29,024 nt of DNA from IMG/VR virus record IMGVR_UViG_3300021964_000361, positions 1 through 29,024 of that record. One strand, written 5' to 3'. Shown here piece after piece: positions 17,835 through 26,648 of the stretch. Position numbers and translations under genes: made by a program. The notes beneath the pieces are model-generated. The model did no database searches, was not told the origin of the DNA, and saw only the letters and a program-made list of their open reading frames with translations. Position 1 is the stretch's first letter. Each line of letters starts with the position of its first letter. Source of the DNA: a virus.

Positions 17835-20800
17835 ATGGAAGATCAAATTTACTACACCCCTGATGGTGTTGAAATTCCTTTGTCTACAATAGAACAAGAG
17901 GCTAAGGCTAACAATATTACTATTGACGAAGTTATTAGTAAAAATAACTATACCACAGAAAAACTTGCATTTGAGCCAAAAATAAATAAAGATTTTAAAC
18001 CTTCCTTTAATATTCCAAAAAATTTAGGTAAAACTATTAGAAAAGAAGATGGCACTAGAATAGAAGAAAAACCTATTATTGAGCCAAATAAAAAAACAAT
18101 AGTTAAAAGTGATGGTAATTCAATTAAAGTTAATGAAGATATTAATCTTAAAAATGCTTCTTTTGAAAGCCAAATGGTTTCAAGAATTGTTAAACACGAG
18201 CCCAATGTAAATTACCAACATGAAAATAAGGCTGACGATACAAGTAATACTTTTATTGCGGACTATTACGACCCTATTAAACTAGCATCAGCTGGTGTTA
18301 ATAAAGATGATTTTGCTGGCTGGCTTAACACTTCAAATAGGTATAAACAATTATCTGAAGATATAAATAAAGGTATATATAAACCTAAAGCAAATGTATA
18401 TAGTGATTTAAAAGAAAAAGCTTTGTTCGAAAGTAACTTATCAGCATTGTTAGATGATTATGCAAGTTACAGAGATGAAAGAAGAAATGACATAAATGCA
18501 ATAAATGCACTTATGTCCAAAAAACAAAAAAAATTTAGTAAAGAAAATAAATCTATAAATAGTGAAATAAAAGATTTAAATTTAACAAAAGTAACAGAAT
18601 TTGGTGAAGATTTTTTTAACTATAAAAAAGAACAATTTTCTAATTTAACTGAATTTGAACTTCAGCAACAAGAAAAACTAATTAAAAAAATTAATCAATT
18701 AGAAAAAAGAACAGATTTAGATGATGCTATAGCTGCTCCGGCTAATGCAATAGGCAGTGTTCCAATTGGGGCTTTTGAACAAGGTAGAAATTTATTAGTT
18801 GAATTGGGTGGTTTATTTAGTGATGATTGGGCAAAAAAACAAAGATTATTAATAGATTTTTCTGATAAAAATAGAATAGGAAATAAATTAGATTATACAT
18901 ATTTTGATGGTAAATCTACAGTTATAGACGGTGTAGAATATGGGTTGGAAAAGGATGGTAGTATATATAATTTAACGCATGGGTATAGGGCTAACGAAGT
19001 TTTAAATCCGCTAAGATATAAATATTTAGTTGGAAAAATAAAAGAAGAAGGAAAGGAAAAAAGTGATTGGAATGGAAGAGGGGGAAGCAAACAATTAGGT
19101 AATGTTATTGGAGGAGTATTATTTCAATTAGCGGGAGCATATACTACAGGTGGTGCTACCACATTATTAGGCAGAGGCGCTCAAGCTTTAGGCGCAAGTA
19201 AAGCTATAAAACTAACTAGAAATACAAAAGGTATTATAGATAATACTTTATTCCAAAGTTTTTATGGCGCAATGAATGGCCAAGAATCTACATTAAAAGC
19301 AGCTTATGATGCCGGATTATCTGACGAAGAAGCAGAAAATTTAGCTGGAATTGCTGCAAAAAACATGGGCGTATTGTATGCTGTTACAGGACCTCTAGCT
19401 CCAAGATTACCCGCCTTGAAAGCTATGGATGACGCTTTAACAAAAGGTGGTGCATGGAAAAGAATAATTAACGCTTATAATGGTACTAAAAGTTACAAGG
19501 CCGCTGATGCTGAGGTAAAAAGTATTATTAATAATTTTATACCAAGTAAACAAAGTGTTGTTACATTTGCTAAAGAAGGTGGAAAAGAAACTGTTCAAGA
19601 AAATATACAACAAGCGGGTGAATACCTGTGGGTCAACAAGCGTACTAATGAATTGGCCCAACAAGATATAATAAAAGATGAATATACAGAAAAAGATATA
19701 AAAGTAACCTCTGCTTTATCCTTTGCTACGGGTGGTTTGGTTTCAAGACTGGGTAATATAAATAATAAGCCTTATAACAAAAATAAAATATTTGATTTAT
19801 ATACAGTTGGAGATAATTTAAATGGGGCAGAAACAAGATTAAATGATGCTGTAAGTGCAGGAAAAATAAATAAACGCCAAGCCAATAAAATATTAAATGA
19901 CGCTAAAAATGTAAAAGAAGCGTATGATAATAATTCTATTCCTCCTTATATATCAAGTGTTGACCCTGAAGCATATGTTAAAATTGCAGGGCTACAATCT
20001 AAACTAAATGGTTTAAAACAAAAAAAGAAAGGTTTTGGTAAACTATCTGACCCTAGATTAGATCAAGAAATAGAAAAAATTGAAAACCAAATTCAAAAAG
20101 CAGCAGAGCCCGCGGCTAAAAAAATAATTGAAGAAGATATTGAGGTTGCTAGTAAATATGCAACTGTAAAGAAATTTAAAAATGCTAAAGAAGCTCAAGC
20201 AGCTGGTATAAAAGATTTAGATGCTAATACAGATGGTATAATTGAAAAAGATGGCACTATATATATTAATGAAGAAATTGCTGCTAAAAATAATATTGCA
20301 GTTACCTCGCACGAATTACTACATAAAATATTAAAGAAACAATTTAATGTAGAAGGATTGCCTACGGAAGAGCAAGCTAATATATTAAAAGATTTTAAAA
20401 GCTTATTAGATGAAGCTGGATTACTAGCTAGCGTGGAAGAAAGAATGAAGCTTTATAAAGAACAAGGTATTGATGTTGAAGGAAAGGCTATGGACGAATA
20501 CTTTACAGCTTTTTCAGATATATTAGGGGTTGCTGGAAAACAAGGATTAGATATACAAGCATTAAGAAAAAACAAATCATTAGGCCAAAAAATTGCAAAT
20601 TTTGTAGAAAATATATTAGCACAATTTGGTGTAGCAAAAAAGTTTAAAAAAGCAGAAGATGTTTGGGATTTTATTATAGATTATCAAAAGAATTTTCAAC
20701 AAGGTAAATTAACTAAACAAGCTAAAGCACAATTAAAAGCTGGCGAAAAAATTAAAGGCGACACCAAAAAATCTTTATCAAAAGTTAAATCTGAATTAAG

Positions 20801-23800
20801 CAATATTAAAATAGAGGATTTACAAAGTTTACCTGCTCAAAATACTATAGGTAAAAACTTACCAAGTATGGCACTTGCCCAAATAATAAATAGAAATAAA
20901 ATATGGCAATTGCCACCTTCTTTAACTGAAGAGATGCAGGCTGATTTAACAGCTAGAACATTAATAGATTTAAACAATAACCCTTGGGATGGCAGAGGTG
21001 ATTTATATGGTTATATAAATGGTAGAATTAAATTTAGATTAAAAGATTTAGTTGACAAAGAATTAAAAACACCAGTAAGTGAAAGAGTATATTTTAAGCA
21101 AGAAGGCATAGACCCTGCTGATTTAAAAATAGCCGAAGAAACACCAGTGCCTGTAGCGGAGGAAACACAAAGAATATATAATATTGAAAAAGCTTTTACT
21201 CCTACACAAATACAGGACATTGATGCGGAGCTTTTAACAATAGCTAGAATATTTACTACAGGTATTAGCGAAGTAGAATTAAATAGAAAAAGCTCAGATT
21301 TTATTAGAGATTTTAAAAAGAGAGCAAAAAAATCACAAGCAATACCTTTAATTAAAGAATCTCTTAAAGTAAAAGGCAAAGTAAACCCTAATAAATTTTT
21401 AAAATTAAAAAGACCTATATTAGAAGGTACAACAACAACTTATTTATCTAGAGCATACCCTGAGGTTATTGAAAAATCTGTTGATGGTAAATATGAAGGT
21501 AAAATTTTTAACCCAAATTTTGTTAAATTTCCTGAATGGCAAGGTAAAAAAATTGATAGAGAAAAAACAAGTACAGATAGCGCGGGTAGAACAGCTGGGC
21601 ATGATTTAGTAAGAAGAAGGAAAAAAGCTGCAGATGTTTTAAGTAATATAGAATTTTTACAAAAAAGCTTTACCAATATAAAAATTGAAGAAGATAAAGT
21701 TTTGCCAATTGATCCAAAAAAACCAATGAACCCTGTTTCACAAAATTCAATTGATTCTCCTATAACACAAGTTGCTACTGAAGCATTGTTAAGCAGGTTT
21801 GTTACAAAATTAACAGAAGGTAACAATGAAATATCAAATGCTTTTGAAAAAGCACAAGCAATAAGAGGGCAGATTCTTGCAGAAAATTATGTGGCTAATG
21901 TTACAATGCAAGCTGAAGAAGGTGGCGTTAAAAAATCTATATCTTTTCCTAGAGCTGCAAATATATTGGTAAATCAAATAACATTAAGGGGTCTTGATAA
22001 TGTATTAGATGCAGAAAATAATGTAATTTTAGGAGGTAAAATAGCTGGAGAAGTATTTGGGCCAAATGAATTTAATAAAATAACAGGATATTCATCTGAT
22101 GGAAATATATTACCACCATTAGGTACTTTTGTAAAAAATGTATTTGATTTAGGATTTATAACTGATGAACCTACAATGAGGTTTATGCAAAGTGTTAAAA
22201 AATCTGAAATTATACAAAAAGTTTTAAAAGATTCAGGATTAACTTTTGATAATGCAATAACAAGGGGAAGTACAACAGAAACATTAAATGGGTTGGCTAC
22301 TGATATGTCAAAAACTATGAAAGCCTTGGGCTCTCAAGTAATAAATACATTTTCAGATAAAGGACAAAAAATGTTTGGATTTTACAATAGAGTATTAGAC
22401 CCTGCCTCTAGAAAACAAGATGAAATTGCGACTACAACAGCAAAACTAAATAATCCTAATGCAAAAACAATTTATTTAACAAATCCTGACGGTAGTTTTG
22501 TTGAAGGTAAATATTATCAAAAATTTAAAAACACTCAAGAATCTTTAAAAAGCATAGATGTACCTGATTTAGATTTAAATGATATTAAGCTCATGAATTC
22601 TCAAAAGGGAATTATGAAAAAAATAAGCAATATAACTAATTCTGATGCAAGTGTTCAAGAAAAATTAAAAGCTATAGAAAAGTTATCTCCTGAAATACAA
22701 GCGGCTAATGTAGCTAATAAAGAATTAGCAAAATATATAGTAAAAATAATTAGAGCACAATATAAAGCGGGAAATATAAAACCAACATCTGTGTTGGCAT
22801 TTTTCCAACAACAAACAAGTGCTGATGAGGGATTAAGAGCTTTAAGTGGATGGTTATATGTAACTGTACTCCCTGGTAAACAAGGCGTAATGAAAGGTGA
22901 GCATTTAGAGCCAAATGCAAATACTATGTTTAAGTTAGCCGAGTTAATATTCGATGAAAACATAGGAGATATACAATTTGATAATTTAGTTGACGAAGCA
23001 TTAATGTTCCACGATCAATGGTTAGAAAATAAAGAAGACTTAAAAATTATTGATGCACCTGGCAGCACTATTGATGCGGCTGATAGTAGAATATTAATAA
23101 ATCCTAATAGATTAAAAAATATATATACGACAAATGGTGTACCAACCTTAGAGTTTATAGAAGCAAGAAATCAAGCATTTAAACTTAGGAAAGCATCAAA
23201 TGAAAGTTTAAAAAATGGTCAATTAAAAGATCCTTCTGTAAAGAAAAGTATTTCTGTAGATTTAAATAAAGAAATAAACGAAATGATTTTTAGGCAAAAA
23301 GGAGTGAGACCCGAAACAACTTATTCTTCGGTTGTTGCCAGAAAAAAAGGTGCAAGTAAAGGAAGATTTAAATTCTTTTTACCAGCTACAGCAGAAGATT
23401 TTAGAGGTTTAACATCATATACATTTGCAGGCAAAGGAAAACAAGGAGAAGCTGATCAAAAGTTTTTTGAAGATAATATTCTAAAGCCATACATGAAAGG
23501 TATTTCAGCTATGGAAATGGCTAGACAAGCATTTAAAAATGATTATAATACTTTATTAAAAACTTTACCTAGCGTAAAGAAAAAACTTAATAAAACAATA
23601 AGTGATACTGATTTTACAAATGATCAAGCTATAAGAGTTTACTTATATAATAAATCTGGATTTGAAGTTCCCGGTATTTCTAAAAGAGATTTAAAATTAT
23701 TAAATAATTTAGTTAATAATGATCCGGAGTTGAAATCATTTGCAGATACATTATTAGATATAAGTAAAAGAGAAGTATGGGTTGAACCTGACCAATTTTG

Positions 23801-25454
23801 GGATGCGGGAAGTATATTAAAAGATATTAACAGTATAGACCAAACTATATCAAGAAAAGAGTATTTAGCAGATTTTATTGAAAACGTAGACATAATGTTT
23901 AGTGATGCTAATTTAAACAAAATAGAAGCGCTATACGGCCCAAAACATGTGGAAGCGTTGAGAGATATTATAAGAAGAATGAAATCTGGTAGTAATAGAC
24001 CGCCAGGTACGGGAGATAGATTGACTACAGCATGGTTAAACTGGGTAAACAATTCAGTTGGTACCATAATGTTTTTTAACAGAAGATCAGCATTGTTACA
24101 GATGATTTCATTTGCTAACTTTACAAACTGGTCAGATAATAATCCATTAATGGCTGCAACTGCATTTGCAAATCAGCCGGCGTTTTGGAAAGCATGGACA
24201 GAAATATTCAATTCAGACAAATTAAAGCAAAGAAGAGGAGGATTAAAATCTGACGTACAAGAACAAGAAATTGCTAATCAAGCTAAGAATTCGCCTAATA
24301 AAATTCAAGCAACTATATCTTATTTATTAAAAATAGGTTTTACACCAACGCAAATAGCGGATAGTGTTGCTATTGCAACTGGTGGTGCTACATTTTTAAT
24401 TAATAGAACAAAAACATACGAAAAGCAAGGCATGACTTATGAAGATGCAAGAAAAAAAGCTTTTGAAGATTTTAGTGCTATATCTGATGAAACGCAGCAG
24501 TCAGGTGATCCAATGCTTATTTCTAAGCAGCAATCTGGACATTTAGGTAGATTTATACTGTCATTTCAAAATACACCAATGCAGTATACTAGGTTAATGA
24601 AGAAAGCTGCACAAGATTTAATAAACGGTAGAGGTGATTGGAAAACAAATGTAAGTAAAATAATTTATTACGGGTTTGTTCAAAACTTGATATTTGCTAC
24701 ATTGCAAAACGCTTTATTTGCATTGTTGCCTGGGTTTGACCCTGATGATGACGAAGAAGGTTACGAAAGATTGATTGATAGTAAGCAGCAAAGAATAATA
24801 AATGGTATGGGTGATACTATTTTAAGAGGTAGTGGATTGGCTGGAGCGGTTGTTTCAACTCTTAAAAATGCAATATTGAGGTACATGAAAGAGGAAGAAA
24901 AAGGATTTACTGCTGATCATGCTTACACCATATTAGAGCTTGCTAATGCGTCCCCACCTCTTGGCTCAAAGCTTAGAAAAGTTTATGGGGCAATACAAAC
25001 TAAAAGATTTGATCAAGACATTATTGACGCTAGAAAATGGGAAGCTACTAAAGATGGTAGATTAAATTTATCACCTAGTTACAAAATATTAGGTAATTTA
25101 GTTTCCGCAGGTGCAAATATACCGCTAGATAGAGCAATAGCTGAAACAGAAGCGATAGCAGAAGCTTTAAATTCAAGAAATACAGCAATGCAAAGAATGG
25201 CATTAGCCTTAGGTTGGAGAACTTGGGATGTTAATATTAGAAATGAAGACCACGAATTAATCAAAACAGAGGCTAAAGCTAAAAGAAAAGCAGAAGGTAT
25301 TAAAAAAGCAAAACAAACTCGAAAAAGAAATGCCGAATTAAAAAGTCAAATTATTGACGGTATGACTCAAAAACAATATGATGCATATGAAAATTTAAAT
25401 AAAGAAGATAAAAAAGAATTTATTAAAAAAGAAATAGAGAAACTAAATAAATAA
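17835..25454 (+). CDS. Giant 2539-residue virion protein with zinc-protease motif
   Basis: This very long multidomain protein is probably packed in the head and ejected with the DNA. The N-terminus is disordered and carries two similar units, KTIRKEDGTRI (residues 66-76) and KTIVKSDGNSI (87-97). Residues about 420-450 are a hydrophobic Gly/Ala stretch that could insert in membranes. HELLH at 826-830, preceded by a strand (TIYIN) and followed by E888 in MDEYF, fits a zincin peptidase. Residues about 1049-1075 (NPWDGRGDLYGYINGRIKF) match a pattern recalled from other giant phage proteins. Residues about 2276-2302 are hydrophobic. The end is Lys/Arg-rich. crAss-like cargo and 'polyvalent' phage proteins are the nearest concepts. 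No DFDGD motif of the crAss-like RNA polymerase was seen. Confidence 0.8.
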   Translation: MEDQIYYTPDGVEIPLSTIEQEAKANNITIDEVISKNNYTTEKLAFEPKINKDFKPSFNIPKNLGKTIRKEDGTRIEEKPIIEPNKKTIVKSDGNSIKVNEDINLKNASFESQMVSRIVKHEPNVNYQHENKADDTSNTFIADYYDPIKLASAGVNKDDFAGWLNTSNRYKQLSEDINKGIYKPKANVYSDLKEKALFESNLSALLDDYASYRDERRNDINAINALMSKKQKKFSKENKSINSEIKDLNLTKVTEFGEDFFNYKKEQFSNLTEFELQQQEKLIKKINQLEKRTDLDDAIAAPANAIGSVPIGAFEQGRNLLVELGGLFSDDWAKKQRLLIDFSDKNRIGNKLDYTYFDGKSTVIDGVEYGLEKDGSIYNLTHGYRANEVLNPLRYKYLVGKIKEEGKEKSDWNGRGGSKQLGNVIGGVLFQLAGAYTTGGATTLLGRGAQALGASKAIKLTRNTKGIIDNTLFQSFYGAMNGQESTLKAAYDAGLSDEEAENLAGIAAKNMGVLYAVTGPLAPRLPALKAMDDALTKGGAWKRIINAYNGTKSYKAADAEVKSIINNFIPSKQSVVTFAKEGGKETVQENIQQAGEYLWVNKRTNELAQQDIIKDEYTEKDIKVTSALSFATGGLVSRLGNINNKPYNKNKIFDLYTVGDNLNGAETRLNDAVSAGKINKRQANKILNDAKNVKEAYDNNSIPPYISSVDPEAYVKIAGLQSKLNGLKQKKKGFGKLSDPRLDQEIEKIENQIQKAAEPAAKKIIEEDIEVASKYATVKKFKNAKEAQAAGIKDLDANTDGIIEKDGTIYINEEIAAKNNIAVTSHELLHKILKKQFNVEGLPTEEQANILKDFKSLLDEAGLLASVEERMKLYKEQGIDVEGKAMDEYFTAFSDILGVAGKQGLDIQALRKNKSLGQKIANFVENILAQFGVAKKFKKAEDVWDFIIDYQKNFQQGKLTKQAKAQLKAGEKIKGDTKKSLSKVKSELSNIKIEDLQSLPAQNTIGKNLPSMALAQIINRNKIWQLPPSLTEEMQADLTARTLIDLNNNPWDGRGDLYGYINGRIKFRLKDLVDKELKTPVSERVYFKQEGIDPADLKIAEETPVPVAEETQRIYNIEKAFTPTQIQDIDAELLTIARIFTTGISEVELNRKSSDFIRDFKKRAKKSQAIPLIKESLKVKGKVNPNKFLKLKRPILEGTTTTYLSRAYPEVIEKSVDGKYEGKIFNPNFVKFPEWQGKKIDREKTSTDSAGRTAGHDLVRRRKKAADVLSNIEFLQKSFTNIKIEEDKVLPIDPKKPMNPVSQNSIDSPITQVATEALLSRFVTKLTEGNNEISNAFEKAQAIRGQILAENYVANVTMQAEEGGVKKSISFPRAANILVNQITLRGLDNVLDAENNVILGGKIAGEVFGPNEFNKITGYSSDGNILPPLGTFVKNVFDLGFITDEPTMRFMQSVKKSEIIQKVLKDSGLTFDNAITRGSTTETLNGLATDMSKTMKALGSQVINTFSDKGQKMFGFYNRVLDPASRKQDEIATTTAKLNNPNAKTIYLTNPDGSFVEGKYYQKFKNTQESLKSIDVPDLDLNDIKLMNSQKGIMKKISNITNSDASVQEKLKAIEKLSPEIQAANVANKELAKYIVKIIRAQYKAGNIKPTSVLAFFQQQTSADEGLRALSGWLYVTVLPGKQGVMKGEHLEPNANTMFKLAELIFDENIGDIQFDNLVDEALMFHDQWLENKEDLKIIDAPGSTIDAADSRILINPNRLKNIYTTNGVPTLEFIEARNQAFKLRKASNESLKNGQLKDPSVKKSISVDLNKEINEMIFRQKGVRPETTYSSVVARKKGASKGRFKFFLPATAEDFRGLTSYTFAGKGKQGEADQKFFEDNILKPYMKGISAMEMARQAFKNDYNTLLKTLPSVKKKLNKTISDTDFTNDQAIRVYLYNKSGFEVPGISKRDLKLLNNLVNNDPELKSFADTLLDISKREVWVEPDQFWDAGSILKDINSIDQTISRKEYLADFIENVDIMFSDANLNKIEALYGPKHVEALRDIIRRMKSGSNRPPGTGDRLTTAWLNWVNNSVGTIMFFNRRSALLQMISFANFTNWSDNNPLMAATAFANQPAFWKAWTEIFNSDKLKQRRGGLKSDVQEQEIANQAKNSPNKIQATISYLLKIGFTPTQIADSVAIATGGATFLINRTKTYEKQGMTYEDARKKAFEDFSAISDETQQSGDPMLISKQQSGHLGRFILSFQNTPMQYTRLMKKAAQDLINGRGDWKTNVSKIIYYGFVQNLIFATLQNALFALLPGFDPDDDEEGYERLIDSKQQRIINGMGDTILRGSGLAGAVVSTLKNAILRYMKEEEKGFTADHAYTILELANASPPLGSKLRKVYGAIQTKRFDQDIIDARKWEATKDGRLNLSPSYKILGNLVSAGANIPLDRAIAETEAIAEALNSRNTAMQRMALALGWRTWDVNIRNEDHELIKTEAKAKRKAEGIKKAKQTRKRNAELKSQIIDGMTQKQYDAYENLNKEDKKEFIKKEIEKLNK

Positions 25455-25456
25455 TT

Positions 25457-25585
25457 ATGGCAAAAGATGCATGTTATAAAAAAGTAAAGGCAAGGTACAA
25501 AGTATTTCCATCCGCGTATGCTAGCGGAGCTATTGCAAAATGTAGAAAAGTGGGTGCCAAAAATTGGGGTAATAAATCTAAATAA
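25457..25585 (+). CDS. Tiny basic two-Cys protein
   Basis: This 42-residue protein starts at the ATG two bases after the giant gene. The sequence DACYKKVKARYKVFPSAY, then ASGAIAKCRK, has about a quarter Lys/Arg and two cysteines. I recall very similar short proteins in marine phages and some large algal viruses, of unknown function. The composition suggests nucleic-acid binding, perhaps within the virion. It is the first of three such genes in tandem, separated by a single base from the next. A/T leader, no Shine-Dalgarno sequence. Confidence 0.7.
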   Translation: MAKDACYKKVKARYKVFPSAYASGAIAKCRKVGAKNWGNKSK

Positions 25586-25586
25586 A

Positions 25587-25706
25587 ATGGCTGAAAAATT
25601 TAAACCACATAAAATGTATTGCAAAGGCAAAACATTTATGGCAAAAACATATAAAGAACACATGGCTTTAAAAAAGAAAGGTTGTGGCCATAAAAAACCT
25701 AAATAA
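25587..25706 (+). CDS. Tiny basic Lys/His/Cys protein
   Basis: This 39-residue protein is MAEKFKPHKMYCKGKTFMAK and a second half with the pattern ALKKKGCGHKKPK. A longer in-frame reading starts at 25518 inside the preceding gene, but the ATG at 25587 fits the one-base spacing seen for its neighbours. It has two Cys and several His/Lys, so metal or nucleic-acid binding is possible. Its stop shares one base with the next ATG, so the trio is probably translationally coupled. The function is unknown. Confidence 0.65.
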   Translation: MAEKFKPHKMYCKGKTFMAKTYKEHMALKKKGCGHKKPK

Positions 25707-25984
25707 TGGCGGTAAGAAAAACTAAAAAAGGAGCTTCACTTAAACGTTGGTTTAAAGAAAAGTGGGTTGACGTTAGAACCGGTAAGCCTTGCGGCAGAAC
25801 AAAAGGTGATGGCAGAGGCGTGCCATATTGTAGACCAAGTAAAAGAGTATCTAGTAAAACCCCAAAAACATCTGGTGAAATGTCATCTTCTGAAAAAGCA
25901 AAAAAGATTAGAGAGAAGAAATCATTAGGACAACCAGCTGGTAAACCAAGAAGAGTAAAAAATCTTAAAAGACGTAAAAAATAG
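25706..25984 (+). CDS. Small basic protein with WVDVRTGKPCGR-type domain
   Basis: This is a 92-residue, strongly basic protein. Residues about 11-46 read LKRWFKEKWVDVRTGKPCGR, then GVPYCRPSKRVS. This is a recognisable unit with two conserved Cys that I recall from phages and large algal viruses (I believe a Pfam domain of unknown function, DUF5872, unverified). A KTPKTSGEMSSSEKAKK linker and a Lys/Arg-rich tail ending RRVKNLKRRKK follow. It lies in tandem with two smaller basic proteins after the virion genes, so a DNA-binding virion or late regulatory role is possible. No enzymatic motif is present. Confidence 0.7.
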   Translation: MAVRKTKKGASLKRWFKEKWVDVRTGKPCGRTKGDGRGVPYCRPSKRVSSKTPKTSGEMSSSEKAKKIREKKSLGQPAGKPRRVKNLKRRKK

Positions 25985-26015
25985 GTAATTACATATATCA
26001 TACAAACTTAACATC

Positions 26016-26297
26016 ATGGCTCAACAAATATCAGAAAATACACAAGTACAACTTGATTTGAAAACGATTGGAATAATTGTTGGTGGAGCAATATCACTTG
26101 CGGCAATGTACTTTGCATTACAGGCTGATATAGAGCTTGCTAAGCAATTACCGGAACCACCTGTATCAAGAACTGAATTTGATTTAAAAGATGAATTAAT
26201 TCGTTCAACAATTTTAGATATAGATGAAAAGGTAGATAAAAATTCCAAAAAACTTGACCGAATAGACGAAAAACTATTTGAGATAATAAATAAATAA
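26016..26297 (+). CDS. Single-span membrane protein, holin candidate
   Basis: This is a 93-residue protein with one membrane segment at residues about 17-36 (IGIIVGGAISLAAMYFALQA). The C-terminal 50 residues are charged and helical, with heptad-like Leu/Ile spacing (DLKDELIRSTILDIDEK, then RIDEKLFEII). A small membrane protein two genes before a signal-less peptidoglycan peptidase is a natural holin or lysis-timing candidate. It could also be an inner-membrane spanin-like or anchoring protein. It starts after a 31-base A/T gap, the longest between genes in this part, and ends two bases before the next ATG. Confidence 0.6.
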   Translation: MAQQISENTQVQLDLKTIGIIVGGAISLAAMYFALQADIELAKQLPEPPVSRTEFDLKDELIRSTILDIDEKVDKNSKKLDRIDEKLFEIINK

Positions 26298-26299
26298 TT

Positions 26300-26641
26300 A
26301 TGAAAAATATTTTAATTTTAATATTACTTTTCCTATCTACTCACGCATTTTCACAAAAAATTGAAGTATTGTATATGAATTCTCATTGGAATACAAGAAA
26401 CGATTACGAACATTTAAATAAATTACAAGGAGCTAAAATCATTAAAGTTGATTACGAAGACCAGTCTCCAAATGTAAAACAGGCAATACGATCTGTACCT
26501 GCTATTATTGTATTAAAAGACGGTAGGCCTATAGCTACATGGCAAGCGGATATTTCAATGAAATTAAAAGTACGTTATGAAGCTGTACAAGAAATAATTG
26601 ATAATGCTAAAGCCTCAGCTAGAAGAGCATCAACAAATTAA
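26300..26641 (+). CDS. Secreted thioredoxin-fold protein lacking cysteines
   Basis: This is a 113-residue protein. Residues 1-18 form a clear type I signal peptide (KN, then ILILILLFLSTHAFS, cleavage before Q19), so it is exported to the periplasm. The mature part resembles the thioredoxin fold: strand IEVLYMNS, a helix, IIKVDYED, then SVPAIIVLKDGRPIATW with Pro67 at the place of the thioredoxin cis-proline. The position of the CxxC active site holds HWNTRN, and the protein has no cysteine at all, so it cannot be a redox enzyme. It lies between the holin candidate and the endolysin, which suggests a role at the cell envelope during lysis or host takeover. Confidence 0.65.
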   Translation: MKNILILILLFLSTHAFSQKIEVLYMNSHWNTRNDYEHLNKLQGAKIIKVDYEDQSPNVKQAIRSVPAIIVLKDGRPIATWQADISMKLKVRYEAVQEIIDNAKASARRASTN

Positions 26642-26648
26642 ATAATAT

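Noticed and set aside
17835-25454. Virion RNA polymerase like that of crAss-like cargo proteins
   Set aside because: The DFDGD-type catalytic motif was not found; only DLDANTDG near residue 796-803 is vaguely similar and it precedes the protease motif.
25699-26001. Minus-strand frame over the small basic protein genes
   Set aside because: It is antisense to the WVDVRTGKPCGR protein, whose sequence looks constrained, and all other genes here are on the + strand.
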